Origin: Fagopyrum homotropicum
Lineage: Eukaryota > Streptophyta > Magnoliopsida > Caryophyllales > Polygonaceae
DNA: 64,000 nt
Direction: 5' to 3'
NCBI GenBank assembly: GCA_033239125.1
Contig: BSWB01000004.1
Location: 27,897,501-27,961,500, forward strand
This document shows positions 10,916 through 22,788 of the stretch, one piece after another. The translations under genes and the position numbers were made by a program. Every line of letters begins with the position of its first letter. The first letter of the stretch is position 1. The notes under the pieces are model-generated. The model saw nothing but the letters and a program-made list of their open reading frames with translations. It did not search any database and had not been told where the DNA came from.

Positions 10916-12056
10916 GCCTGCGCCTCGCCCTACGATGATGGGAAGGTGAAGAGCGAGTGTCACCGCCCCCGCGTTGACATTAGGGCGCCCCTACGTCTCG
11001 GCATCAGAAATGGCAGGAAGTTGAAGAGTCAAATGTTTGAAGAGCATTAAAGGTCCGCCCCTGCGGCCATGAAGAACTTCAAACGATTCTGCCCAAACCG
11101 CCCCTACGGTTCTGAAGGCCGCCCCTGCGGTTCAACGACAGAAGCTTTACTCTGGCTGTTTACACCACCTTTGTGGCATTAAAGGTGGATGTTTTAGGCC
11201 GGCCATTTACTCCTATTTAGTGTCATTTGTAGTATATATAGTCCTTGGTTGATTGCTAGAATCATCCATCATTATCCACTTATAATCCATTTTAGAATCC
11301 AATTTTCTCATCATTTCTATTGTAATGAGTTGATAAATCTCTTGCTACATTGGGTTGCTTTGAAGCTGCATTGTTACTTTGGTTGTAAGTTATCTTTAAT
11401 AAAAGTTTTCATTCAGTAATGCTTTTCCTTGATCTTTATTGTCTAATTGCATGTTTGATTAACACTTAAGATTGATCACCTTAGGTTCTAAAGTGCATGC
11501 AAAGAACTAGGATTAATAGATCCGGGTTCGGTTCTTTAGTCAAGTAGTAAACTTTAAGTAATAACGGGTTGTAATTGCTTAAAGAGAAGGAACACAAATA
11601 TAAAGATAAGGTTAACGGTTTTAATCTATTCTTTATATCCCTTAGTCTTTATTTGAAAGCTAACTTGTTAATTGTTCTTGTAGGTTTACGGAACACTAAC
11701 CTGTTAAGTTGTGTTGATGCCGATTGGCTCAATACATATATATGATCGAGACGGAAGATTACTTAAAACTTGTAAAAGGAACTCACCAAAGTAGCATTTG
11801 CGTGCTAAGAATCAACCTAGTATAGATTCATCCATTATTGTCTTACTTGTTGCGTTACTTATTTTCATAAGTTTTGTGTGCGTCAATTCAACCAAACCCC
11901 CCCCCTGTTACTTGTTCTTATAATCAATAATTAAATAAAATAAAAATACCTTAACTCTCTTGGGTTCGACCCTTACTTAACCACTATACTTGTTTTAGTG
12001 CTAAGTCGGGATATATTTTGATAGGGTATAGACGACCATAGAAATACCCCTAGTCA
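10916..12056 (+). repeat. 3' part of the left LTR of the coding-free element
   Basis: It aligns with about 13718-14887 with scattered differences. It contains several CCGCCCCTGCGG-like motifs (10960-11130), a TATA-like site near 11234 and a C run (11897-11905). It ends CCCCTAGTCA. The 5' portion was displaced by the Athila insertion. Confidence 0.88.
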
Positions 12057-13368
12057 AATTTTGGGGCCGTTGCCGGGGAGATTAGAGTTTTTAAGTACTT
12101 TGTTATTTTAATTGTCAATTATTGGTTTGAACCATTTGTATGGTTCAAACTCATGCTACTAATCTCTCTTTTGCATAAGAAGAGAGTGAGAAAACAAGTG
12201 GTTGGATCATGGATGGCATCAACGGGATAAGACCTCAACATCAACAAATTGATCCCGAAGGAGTCATACAAGCATGATCAAGGACTTACGTCGAGCCAAC
12301 GACGTAATACAAAGGCGCTGCTCGGGAGGCAACCCGAGGAAGTAGAAATAAAAGTCTTCCTGTCGTCTATCCGCCCTCGCGGCTATGAAGGGTCGCGACC
12401 GCGACCAACCTAGAAGTGCCCGCACCTGCGGCAAAGAATAGCCGCGACCGCGGCGGCCATGACGACAGGTATGTAAAAAAAATAAAAAGAAAAAAGAAAA
12501 AAGAAAAAAAAATATAGAAAATAAAAGAAAGATAAACTTCACCTCCACTCAAATCTCCGAACACCATCCCCTCTTTCCCTCATCACTTACATTCACCATT
12601 CTTCTCAAAACCTATCATCCACACTCACATCCACTTATGCACCACGCCACCACCTGATCTCCACTTGTGGCAGGAGCTCTTCTTCTCATACTTCCCGTAC
12701 CCACCGGAGTACCCCGATTGTCCACCATCTCATTAGTAAGCTTGTTCTTCATCCTTCTCCCTTTTTAGTTTTTTTTTCCTTTATTTTCACACTTTGAGGG
12801 CAAAGTGATCTTCAAGCATGGGGGAGGGATCTATCTTGTTTGTACTATTTGATTATTGAATTGTAATGTTTTATATTCAGTAAAAAAAACCAAAAAAAAT
12901 TGAAAAAAGGCATGAAAAATCCTTGGATAAATCGAAAACCCGAAAGGGCGGTTTAGGCAAAAAGAAGGTAGTCCGACCAACCTTAGGTTGGTGCAAAATT
13001 GGACTTGAGGGATGTGAGTTTAAGTGAGAACATCAAAGAAAAGAAGAAGAGTGGCAAGGTGAAAACCCGAAAGGGCACCTTGGCAAAATGAGCGGCACCG
13101 AGTGTAGGTTTCCCTTCCGGCAATTGGCGACATAAGAAGGGGAGTCATAAGGAGGTTGTCCGGGTAGGTCACTCTTGGAGCGATAAGGATGGTAGTATGT
13201 CTCTCACATTTTTCTCACATTTCCCCTCTTTTTCCTTCTTTCTTCCTTGGTTTTTCTTTTGTTTTCATTATCTTTTCTACTTACCCATGCTTCATGAGGC
13301 CTTTGAGTCTAGTTTGTTGTCATTTGTTTTACTCGGGAGGAGTAAAAGGTCTAAGTAGGATGGAGTTT
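12057..13368 (+). other. internal region of the coding-free element
   Basis: It starts with the PBS at 12062-12079. GC-rich motifs lie at 12365-12460 (for example GTCGCGACCGCGAC and CCGCGACCGCGG). A poly-purine A/G run lies at 12474-12530, and a line like AAGCATGGGGGAGGGATC near 12816 resembles the conserved line after pol in Athila. The short ORFs here look random and low-complexity. Confidence 0.75.
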
Positions 13369-14887
13369 GATAGGTGATGGAATCACTATCATTTAGGCTA
13401 TTTTTTAGAGTCTTTTTATTACATTTGTGTCGGTTTATGCTACTAACTCCTTGGTCCAGAAGAAGAAGACTAAAAGAAGCTAAAGAAGGAGTTATAAGCA
13501 CTTAGGAGTGAAGACGTTCACGAAGCAAAGCCTCTGTTGCCTCACCGCCCACGCGGAGCAGTGTCACCGCCCCTGCGGGTGACAGCACACTCCGGAGCGC
13601 TCCTTGCGCCTTCGCCAGCGCCAGATACGAAGAGTGTCACCGCCCCTGCGCCACTCCTTGGCGCCCCTGCGGTGACTTTCCCTGAAGAAGCGAAGCCAGT
13701 GGCCTTGGCACCTCTGCCTCCGCCTTGCCCTACGACGCTGGGAAGGTGAAGAGCCAGTGTCACCGCCCCCGCGTTGACACTAGGGCGCCCCTGCGTCTCG
13801 GCATCAGAAACGGCAGGAAGTTGAAGAGTCAGACGTTTGAAGAGCATTAAAGATCCGCCCCTGCGGAATGGCCTGGCCACCCCTGCGGCCATGAAGAAGT
13901 TCAAGCGATTCTGCCCAAACCGCCCCTGCGGTTCTGAAGGCCACCCCTACGGTTCAACGACAGAAGCTTTACTCCGGCTGTTTACACCACCTTTATGGCA
14001 TTAAAGGTGGTTGTTTTGGGTCGGCCATTTACTTCTATTTAGTGTCATTTGTAGTATAAATAGTCCTTGGATGATTGCTAGAATCATCCATCATTATCCA
14101 TCATTATCCACTTATAATCCATTTTAGAATCTAATTTTCTCATATTTCCATTGTAATGAGTTGCTAACTCCCTTGCTACATTGGGTTGGTTTGAAGCTGC
14201 ATTGTTACTTTGGTTGTAAGTTATCTTTAATAAAAGTTTTCATTCAATAATGCTTTGTGTTTTCTTGATCTTTATTGTCTAATTGCATGTTTGATTAACA
14301 CTTAAGATTGATCACCTTAGGTTCTAAAGTGCATGCAAAGAACTAAGATTAATATATTCCGGGTTCGGGTCTTTAGTCTAGTAGTAAACTTTAAGTAATA
14401 ACGGGTTGTAATTACTTAAAGAGAAGGAACACAAATATGAAGATAAGGTTAACGGTTTTAATCTATTCTTTATATCCCTTAGTTTTTATTTGAAAGCTAA
14501 CTTGTTAATTGTTCTTGTATGTTTACGGAACACTAACTTGTTAAGTTGTGTTGATGCCGGTTGGCTCAACACATATATATGATCGAGACGAGAGATTACT
14601 TAAAACTTGTAAAAGGAACTCACCAAAGTAGCATTTGCATACTAAGAATCAACCTAGTGTAGATTCATCCATTATTGTCTTACTTGTTGCGTTACTTGTT
14701 TTCATAAGTCTTGTGTGCGTCAATTCAACCAACCCCCCCGTTACTTGTTCTTATAATCAATAATTAAATAAAATAAAAATACCTTAACTCTCTTGGGTTC
14801 GACCCTTACTTAACCACTATACTTGTTTTAGTGCTAAGTCGGGATATATTTTGATAGGATATAGACAACCATAGAAATACCCTAGTC
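13369..14887 (+). repeat. right LTR of the coding-free element
   Basis: It begins TGATAGGTGA and ends at CCTAGTC. The left copy ends in TCA, so the last base appears changed. A TATA box, TATAAATAG, is at 14055-14063. A dense array of GC-rich palindromes precedes it. The ORFs at 13537 (+) and 13542 (-) are products of this GC-rich array and not genes. Confidence 0.88.
13541..13960 (+). repeat. CCGCCCCTGCGG motif array upstream of the LTR TATA box
   Basis: About ten copies or near copies occur in roughly 420 bases, near 13545, 13567, 13637, 13661, 13759, 13784, 13855, 13877, 13919 and 13940. The flanks are often mutually complementary: AACCGC..GCGGTT, ATCCGC..GCGGAAT and CACCGC..GCGGGTG. The surroundings are AT-rich, so the array stands out in composition. 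Confidence 0.85.
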
Positions 14888-15149
14888 GCCATGCTTCTTC
14901 TCTTCGACACCACGCAATCAGGCCGAGGCCTTCCTTTTGAACACGTAGGAGACAACAACCTTGGCTAGGTCTTCCTCGATGTCATTTATTGCACATAGAA
15001 ATGGGAACAAGTGAAGGTATGTTTCTCCTCTATTGCTTTTAGAACCGCAAACAATAACCAACAGGCCAATGCTCTCCCTTGGCATACAACAATTGATGTA
15101 GCAACCTAGTCTTAGTTCCCGCGGTCGCGCTTCCTTGAGACAGTGGCCA
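14888..15149. other. unassigned 262-bp stretch between two transposons
   Basis: No gene is seen. A line CCCGCGGTCGCGC at 15119-15131 resembles the GC-rich motifs of the coding-free element, so this may be the remains of a related retrotransposon. The last three bases, CCA, are the CACTA target duplication. Confidence 0.5.
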
Positions 15150-15173
15150 CACTACAAAAAATAATTCAATTAG
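15150..15173 (+). repeat. left terminal inverted repeat of the CACTA transposon
   Basis: CACTACAAAAAATAATTC followed by AATTAG; an exact inverse is at 28705-28728. Confidence 0.93.
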
Positions 15174-15812
15174 TCACGCCTGTTAGCGACGGCAACACTA
15201 TATCGTCGTCATTGGTCTTTATTTGGCGATGACAATATCAACGTGGCAAAATACCAATTATTGGCGTCGGTGGAATAGAACAGTCGCTAATAATCATGTA
15301 ATTGACGTCAGCTAATCTTGACAGTGGCTAATAGAATGGACCATTGACGACCGCATATGTTGCCGACGCCACAAACAAATTATTTGGCACCATTTTAAAA
15401 TATTACGGTAAAATATTTTTAAAAATTAACTTAAATAAAAAATTTCTTCAAAATATTTAAAATTCAAAGTTCCCACTTGATAAAATATGATAAAACCGTT
15501 ATAACCTTTAAATATAATTTGGTCTGGTCCGTTTTCATCCTATTAAAGTTCAAAACCGTTTTAAAATTAAAAAATTGTTCAATCTTGTTGGTTATAAGGT
15601 ATGTATTTCCTTGTGTATTTTAGCATTGATGTTATTTTAGTTGTAATATTAATCTCTTATGTACATTATTGATTTTTGTTCTTGATTTACATTTACATTG
15701 CCATTTGTAGTTGGGTTTATGTAACAATCATGTCAGTCCCATTTCTTATGATGGCATGATTCGACTTGAACTTGTAGCAATGACTTTACTATTAGAAATA
15801 TTGGATTATGGT

Positions 15813-17369
15813 TGAAGACCCGGTAAGTGAAATAAAAGGTTAAAAGATACTCTAAAAGGGGGGTTGAATAGAGTATGAGAACTTTTCGCAAAAACCTATC
15901 TCAAGGCTTTGAAACTGATTTCAAAGGCCTGGATGTCGATCTATGCTCTTTGTGACATAACTTGATTTCAAGGGCTTTGAAACTGATTTCAAGGGCCTTG
16001 ACTTCGTAGACCTGCAAAACAAAGTTAGTCACAATAAAGCAGATATGGTGTGGAATTGAAAAGATCGACACGAGGATATGTTTACGAAGTTCGGCTCTAA
16101 ATAGCATACTCTCCGTCCCAGGGTATAGCCGTAGGATCTAACTATCTATTATCAGCTTCAAAGAGTCCTAGATACAACCTAGAAGAAATCCCTTTCTTCT
16201 CTCACTGTAGCCAACGCTACGATCTAGCTCTAACTCTTAACCTAGCTATAATAGCCTAGTTACTTCGCAGAGTAACAAAACCTTCGAGTATAACGCTCTT
16301 TAGATATGTCAATGGAACTCTCGAGTTTATCACTCTCTAAGGAATAAAGCTTTTGTATAAAGAGAGAAAGAAAAACTTCTTGGATCGAATGAAGACGCTT
16401 TTAGATCTCTTGAAAACTTTGGATATTTCCGTGTAAGCTTCTGTGCTTTTCTTCTTCAATCTTCATCTTCATTTATAGTTTTCTAGGAGGAACTTGTAGC
16501 CGTTGTAACGTTCATATTATCTCCATAGAACACGCTACTTGGTTGAGGTGAAGTAGCCGTTGTAAGATCTTCTATCTTCTCTCTTCTTCTTCTTCTTCTT
16601 CTTCTTCTTCTTCTTCTTCTTCTTCTTCTTCTTCTTCTTCTTCTTGACGCTCGTTGAATATCTTCATCACCGTAATCTTCTCTTTGGAACTCAGCCGTTT
16701 GAAGATCTTTGTTTGTTGAAGATCCTAGATCTTCTTGTTATCTTCGGTTGTTAAGATCTTTATGAGATCTTGTTGTTGGGGCCAAGATCTTCTAATCAAA
16801 TCTGTTGAAAATCTTCTAGTTGGCTGGCCAAGATCTTCTCTTAAAATCTTGTTGGAAGATCTTCTTTTTATCCTTTGAATATCTTTTTATTGGCTGACCA
16901 AAATCTTCTCTTAAAATTTTGTTGGAAGATTTTCTTTTTATCCTTTGAATATCTTTTTATTGGCTGGCCAAAATCTTTTCTTAAAAACTTGTTGGAAGAT
17001 CTTCTTGTTATCCTTGGTAGAGATCCTTGATTTGGTTGTTGAGATTTGAATCTTGTTTAAAAGAGCCTTCAGCCGAATCTTCTTTTGCATCATTTTTTAA
17101 GGCTTTAGTGTTTATCCCTTGAAACGTGGTTCAAGGCTTCCTGTTTGTCCTTTGAATTCTGTTTCAAATCTGCTTGTCCTTTGTAATATGTTTCAAGGCA
17201 TGCGTTCTTCGTTTGAAATACTTTTCAAGGCCTGCACAGATTTAACAAACACAAACCAAAACAAGCAATCTAGAAATATGATCGATATTTGTTAGTTTAT
17301 AAAACCGCTCATAAATGTTAAGTCTTCCATCATCCACATAGACAATTCATAATCAAGGTGGAGTTATCA
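15813..17369 (-). mobile_element. solo LTR of the SIRE-type copia family, reverse orientation
   Basis: Read on the minus strand it begins TGATAACTCCACCTTGATTA and ends at TGAAG (plus-strand 15813), matching the LTRs at 34832-36069 and 54053-55290. A perfect 5-bp target duplication ATGGT flanks it (15808-15812 and 17370-17374). It is about 300 bp longer than its relatives, owing to a trinucleotide run and duplicated TCTTGTTGGAAGAT-like lines (16780-17050). The minus ORF 15901-16107 is LTR sequence. Confidence 0.92.
16580..16645 (+). repeat. (CTT)n microsatellite
   Basis: About 20 tandem TTC units inside the solo LTR; the two related LTRs of the SIRE-type element in this window lack them. Confidence 0.95.
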
Positions 17370-17557
17370 ATGGTTATCATATTCCTATCTGAAAATTTAT
17401 TGATTCAATCAATATATTTCTTCTAATAGAAAGTTATGACATATCTACTATCAAGAATCAAAATCAGCAAAGGCTGTGAAGAATCACAAACAACATTCAA
17501 CACAAGTGAAAAAGGGCAAGGGTAAGTGTTGGTGAACTCACACTACGAGTGTGTTGA

Positions 17558-18700
17558 GATGAGAAGTGAGTTGATGAACTGATAAGAGATTGAATGAGAA
17601 GGTCTTGCTATAAGTTGAGGAAGTTGTTAATGGGGAGGAGAGTGTTTTTTTCCTTATGTGGTTGTTTGATGCTCAGTAGGTGCTCGACGAATTGACCGTA
17701 TCATCCCTCTACTTCTCTAACTTGTGATCTTTATAAGGGCCCGTTTGGTTTTAACTCCGGAATCGGAAACGAAATGGAAACGAATCTATTCCATACGTAT
17801 ATCCTTGTTCATGAAAGTTTTTGGAATCATTCCTTGTGGTTTGAAGTAATTGGAGTAGAGTTTGATTACTTTTGATACCCTGGGTAACAAAATGTGGAAA
17901 ATCAAGTGCATTTTGCCTTAAACACAAGGAATAATTCCATACAATTTCATGAATAAGGATATAGATATGGACTAAATTCGTTTCCATTCCATTTCCGTTT
18001 CCGGGGTTGAAAATAAACGGGCCCTAAATGTTCATTGGGATTATCTACATGAAACCTATAGATTTATTTTCGTTATTTTTCTTCAGTGCTTTGTAAATAC
18101 AGGGAGTAAATCTATCTTTTATGTGTACACTAAATTGTTTGACAGCGGCATAAGACTATAGAAACTCACTGTTTCATGTAAATTATTGATGAGATGTTGA
18201 ATTGGGTTGGATATATTAACATTTCAATGTTTAATAATTCAAGTTAAGTGGGTTTGATCTTCATATTTTGTTGTGATGAGAAGTAAGTTGATGAAATGAT
18301 AAGAGATTGAATGAGGTATTGCTATAAGTTGAGGAAGTTGTTACTAGGGAGGAGAGTGTTTTTTTCCTTCTGTGGTTGTTTGATGCTCAGCAGGTGCTCG
18401 ACGAATTGACGGTATCATCCCTCTACTTCTCTAACTTGTGATCTTTATAAATGTCCATTGGGATTATCTATATGAAACCTATATTTTTGTTTTCATTATT
18501 TTTCTTTAGTGCTCTGTAAATACAGGGAGGAGTAAATCTATCTTTTATGTGTACACTGAATTGTTTGACAGTAGCATAAGACTATTAAAACTCACTGTTT
18601 CATGTAAATTATTGATGAGATGTTGAATTGGGTTGTATATATAAACATTTCAATGTTTAGTAAATCAAGTTAACTGGGTTTGATCTTCATGTTTTGTTGT
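17558..18700 (+). repeat. direct tandem duplication, about 426-bp unit
   Basis: Copy 1 is 17558-18274 and copy 2 is 18275-18700. Copy 1 is longer by exactly 291 bases, which is the MITE plus its 3-bp target duplication. The two copies share both ends and most of their length, with scattered substitutions. They precede the RPT4 exons within the CACTA element. Confidence 0.9.
17737..18024. mobile_element. Tourist-like (PIF/Harbinger-type) MITE
   Basis: 288 bp, bounded by GGGCCCGTTT at both ends in inverse orientation; the terminal inverted repeat runs for about 50 imperfect bases. The target duplication is TAA (17734-17736 and 18025-18027). The second copy of the surrounding duplication (near 18445-18453) shows the empty site TTATAAATG. 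The minus ORF 17751-17987 is incidental. Confidence 0.92.
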
Positions 18701-18947
18701 CTAGCCATGATTGGTCAATTATATTTGCTTTTAAGACATTGCAGAGGATTTGGAGCTTATACTTAACTTCCTTGGATGTAGAACAAATATATGTTGATAC
18801 CCAAATGTAGTCTTCAAACAATGTCAATAATCATGCTAGCTGCATGGTTTTAACCTTTGGGAATTTGCTTCGATGTTTATCCCCATATAGTTGATGGTGA
18901 ATATAGGATATTAATGTGGTGAACTGATGTTGTACTTTCTGTTTCAG

Positions 18948-19767
18948 TGATTGTAAAAGCCAGTAGTGGACCAAGACATGTAGTAGGTTGTCGTAGTAAA
19001 GTGGACAAGGAGAAACTAACATCAGGCACCCGTTTAGATCTTAACGTGACAACTTTGTCCATCATGCGAGCTCTACCTAGTGAAGTTAGTTCTCTCTCCC
19101 TCCTCTCCCTCTTTCTTTCTTTCATGGACATTCACATGTTCTAAGATTGAGAAGGCTTCTATTTGTATGTTTTACTATGATTCTTTTAGGTTAACTCGTA
19201 ATATCAATCTTCTGCAATTCAAAAGGGAAAAGATAGTTACATGTATATAAGGCCTTGTTGAGTTGTTGCTATTATTAAGAACCTAAATGTCTTTTATTCT
19301 TCAAAGGTTGAATTCTGGTTCATTGTTATGGCACAATTATATTGAGGGATTGGCAGTTATATGAATCATATGTTTATTTTGTAAACTTTGTTTTTAAATA
19401 TATTTGTATGTTATTCTTAGGTTTATCCAGTTGTATGCAACATGCTACATGAAGATCCTGGTAATGTGAGCTACTCAGCTGTTGGTGGTCTTTTTGACCA
19501 AATTCGAGAGCTGAGGGAGTTTATAGAACTTCCTTTAATAAATCCTGAGCTCTTCTTCAGGGTTGGCATCAAACCTCCTAAGGTAATAAGTGTAAATTGC
19601 TTATAAGATATCACTTTGGTAAATGCTTTTGCTAATTGTCAACTTGTCCTTGGATAATGTTAATAAGTTATATGCATCAGGGTGTTCTTCTCTACGCACC
19701 TCCTGGAACAGGAAAGACATTGTTAGCTCATGCAACAGCTAGCTACATAGATGCTAATTTCTTAAAG
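18948..19767 (+). pseudogene. RPT4: captured fragment of the 26S proteasome ATPase gene RPT4 (three exons)
   Basis: Three exons with GT-AG introns can be read: 18948-19084, 19421-19582 and 19681-19767. They translate to segments strongly resembling RPT4 (regulatory particle subunit S10b). Exon 1 contains VIVKASSGPRHVVGCRSKVD, exon 2 contains NMLHEDPGNVSYSAVGGL and exon 3 contains APPGTGKTLLA. The functional protein is an AAA ATPase of the proteasome base that unfolds substrates. Here the Walker A motif has Ala in place of the first Gly. The 5' part of the gene is absent, and the exon that should follow the Walker A exon is missing before the copia insertion. Retained introns show capture of genomic DNA, not a retrocopy. 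The location inside the CACTA element points to transposon capture. It is very unlikely to make working protein. Confidence 0.85.
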
Positions 19768-19836
19768 GTTTGTGTATTTGTAATTAATTATGAAATTGCT
19801 GTCATTAAATGAGAATCATGAGAATGATGTCATTGG

Positions 19837-20560
19837 TGAAGGAATTGTGTCCTTTATCCAAGGTGCAATTACTGATGATGAGATAGGACATTAAATATAG
19901 GGATATATATAATCCGATAATATTAGGGGTCATGGCGTTTTGCTAGAAGCTAACCATGATCGGTACATTTATATGATAAAATGTATTGCTAGTGTTATCG
20001 GGTCCTACGAGGTCACACCATAACGAGTAGGAGAACTGAATCAATTAATGAGAGAATTACCATATAGGAGTATATGGTGGAAAAGGATATATTTTGTAGG
20101 AGTACAAAATATATTTTGGAGTTGGTAATTAATAATAGATAAGAGATTATTTATTTATTAATTACTGAACATATATCTTATATTTTAAGGTCGGGCTTTT
20201 TAATAGTTAAAAAGCCCAACCCTAATTATATATATTCGATCGATTAGAGGATTTGACGTAAGAAAACATTCAGCCGTGTATTCACGTAAGAAGCGACGTT
20301 CTTCCTCTTCGTTCCCTCTCTCTCAAAAGCTTCATCCTTTGTTCTAGCAATCGAAGGTTAAGGCGATTCTTGTTCAATCTCGGGTGGACCAACTAGAGGA
20401 GTAACACTTGAGACTCTACATATCCTTGAAGGAGTTATCGAACACGCATCAAAAGGTATTCCTTTTCCCCTTATCTAATCTATTATGCATGCGATCCATG
20501 TTTAGATGTTTAGGAAATCGTTTCCTGAAATTCCGCTTTTACACATCTAAAATCCCAACA
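19837..20560 (+). repeat. 5' LTR of the young copia element
   Basis: Begins TGAAGGAATT and ends AATCCCAACA. A TATA-like line, TTATATATATTC, is near 20225. It matches 27071-27794 almost base for base. Confidence 0.95.
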
Positions 20561-20561
20561 G

Positions 20562-20573
20562 TGGTATCAGAGC
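20562..20573 (+). other. primer-binding site, initiator tRNA-Met type
   Basis: TGGTATCAGAGC, one base after the LTR end. Confidence 0.93.
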
Positions 20574-22788
20574 CTCTTGCATAAATTGATTAGATCAAAT
20601 TAAAAAGGCCATGTATTGATGCATGTATTGATTGTTTTGTTTCAATTACGAAAGAGATTGTTTGTATGGATTAATTTGCATGATTAAGGTGTAAAATTGG
20701 ATGCTTAATAATGATTAAGCATGATTAGTTTATTAAGGAAATTGTTTCCATGAATGTTGCGGCAGTTTACGTAGGTTAATAGGTTTCTATAAGATAATGA
20801 TGAAACAAAAATCCTTAATGATGATTAAGGAATTGCTTAATATGATTAAGCAAGTTAAACTTACGCATACATGTAGCTAATATTGTCATATAAAATTATT
20901 ATTTTTTTTTTGTTTTCAATTTCATTTTTTTTTAGGGTTTTAGATTATTTTTATTAATTATCTAATTTGATTAGTTATTTATTTAAATAATAATTATTTC
21001 TAAAAGATATTATATATGATATTATATCTAGATAAATATGATTTATCAAGTTGGAAATAAATAAATTTAATTTGTTAAGATATGAGATATTTTAACTTAG
21101 TTAAATTATACCCTAAAATAAAAGATAAGATTTGCTTCTTAAAAGATATTATATATGATATGATATCTAGATAAATATGATTTATCAAGTTGAAAGTAAA
21201 TAAATTTAATTTGTTAAGATATGAGATATTTTACCCTAAAATAAAAAGATAAGATTTGCTTCCTAAAAGATATTATATGAGATATTATATCTAGATAAAT
21301 ATGATTTATCAGGATGGAAACAAATAAATTTAAATTTGTTAAGATATGAGATATTTTAACTTAGTTAAATTATATCTTAAAATTAAAAGATATTATATGA
21401 GATATTCTATCTAGATAAATATGATTTATTTTCTTTTTAAAATAATTTTTTTTTTAGGATAAATATGATTTATCTTATTTGGAGATTATAATTTAATTAT
21501 ATTAGGATATATGATATCTTACTTAATTAAATTTTATCTTAAAATAAAAGATACCCACTTTTTATGGAAAATTGCTTATTTATGTATGAGGTCTTAATTT
21601 AGAAATGTTCTAAATTTTGACAAGTTACTAAAATAATAAATATGTCTAATCTTAGCAATGATCTAACATTAGAAACGTTCTAATATTAGCTAGTTACTAA
21701 TTTTAGAAAGTTACCATAAATAGAAAGATACTAATTTTGGAAAGGTTCCGAATTTAGAAATTTTACACCTTTAGCATTTTAATGATTAATATATGATATT
21801 AATACCATACACAATATGATTGATTAAAACAATACCGGAAAGGAGTTTCCAATTCTATATTTTTTTTTTATGTGATAAAGTGGTTATGTGTATTTTTTTT
21901 TAAATATCATATATGCCATGCTTGCATGTATGTGTATAGTGATATGCTCGTGCAGGCGGTTACTAGTATGGCCCCAATCTTAGGATAGTTAAATACGATC
22001 TGCGCATCGTTATGGTTTTATTGTACACGATCTGCGTATCGTTATGTATTTTTGTAATTTTCAATTTCTGCAAGAGTTATTTTTTAAATTCATTATACAA
22101 GAAGACTAGAGTCCTAAGGAGCCCGAAGGATGGAGATCCATGGAGGTCCAAGAATGAAGATTCTTTTTGAGGGGCCATACTAGGAACCATTAATTTAATG
22201 CGTTTTTTGAATGCCTTAAATTCCCACTTGTATGCTTGTTTGTTATTTTTGCTATGAGTTCACTTTTAAATAACAACCTCGCATGCTTAAAAACGTCCCT
22301 TAAAAGAATATTGAGAATTGTCTTCCCATATCATAACCGATCCCTATCTAGGAATTTGTAGGATAGGTTCCGTCAAAGCGGGGTGTCCTTACTTTGACCT
22401 AGATATATTGCGGGTATGCTCATACTAAGGGCATGTTGCTTTGATATGGTTAACTCAACAAAAGACCAAAAGATAAAGTTTTGGATTTTGAGACATAAGG
22501 GTGAGTTCACATGAGATGTGTTCCCATCAACCAAGAATTATAAGGAGTTATAATTAGTAAAGGAGTTTACTTACCTTGATTATATGAGACTTAGGGCAGT
22601 GCCAAAGTACGCTAAGGTTCATATATGATAGGATCTTGGAATCATTTTTGCTCACTAAGGGAATTGATAATATGAGTAGAAATGTGCAAAAACTTCAATT
22701 GTTTATAATTGTTATAACAGTTTATAGCTTTTGCAAAATCAATCATAACTTATCTGCATTTTATTATTCTGTGTTTTTGTAGTCCACC
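20574..22788 (+). other. long AT-rich leader of the copia element
   Basis: 2.2 kb with no ORF of note. It holds a tandem repeat block (21001-21480) and short repeats of GTACACGATCTGCGTATCGTTA type near 21985-22045. The first ATG of the main frame is in CACCATGTC at 22789. Confidence 0.7.
21001..21480 (+). repeat. about 125-bp tandem repeats, four diverged copies
   Basis: Copies begin near 21001, 21140, 21264 and 21384. Each opens with TAAAAGATATTATAT and contains CTAGATAAATATGATTTAT. Copy 3 lacks a stretch shared by the others, so the copies vary in length. Confidence 0.85.

Larger units (their letters stand above)
10916..14887 (+). mobile_element. coding-free LTR retrotransposon (LARD-like, Athila/Tat-related), split by the Athila insertion
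   Basis: The region holds an LTR 3' part (10916-12056), an internal region of about 1.3 kb and a full LTR (13369-14887). The PBS TGGGGCCGTTGCCGGGGA (12062-12079) is again tRNA-Asp-like. No gag or pol is left. A line like GGGAGGCAACCCGAGG near 12328 matches the one that follows pol in the Athila element, so the coding part appears to have been lost as a block. The first roughly 350 bases of its left LTR should lie to the left of the Athila element, outside the window. The element would depend on a partner for its enzymes. Confidence 0.85.

Noticed and set aside
13537..13904. ORFs on both strands in a GC-rich block (70 and 120 residues)
   Set aside because: They arise from the CCGCCCCTGCGG array, which has few stop codons; the predicted proteins are low-complexity Ala/Pro/Gly.
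18831..19144. Overlapping ORFs on both strands around the RPT4 exon
   Set aside because: The plus ORF reads the RPT4 exon and continues into an intron; the minus ORFs are shadows.
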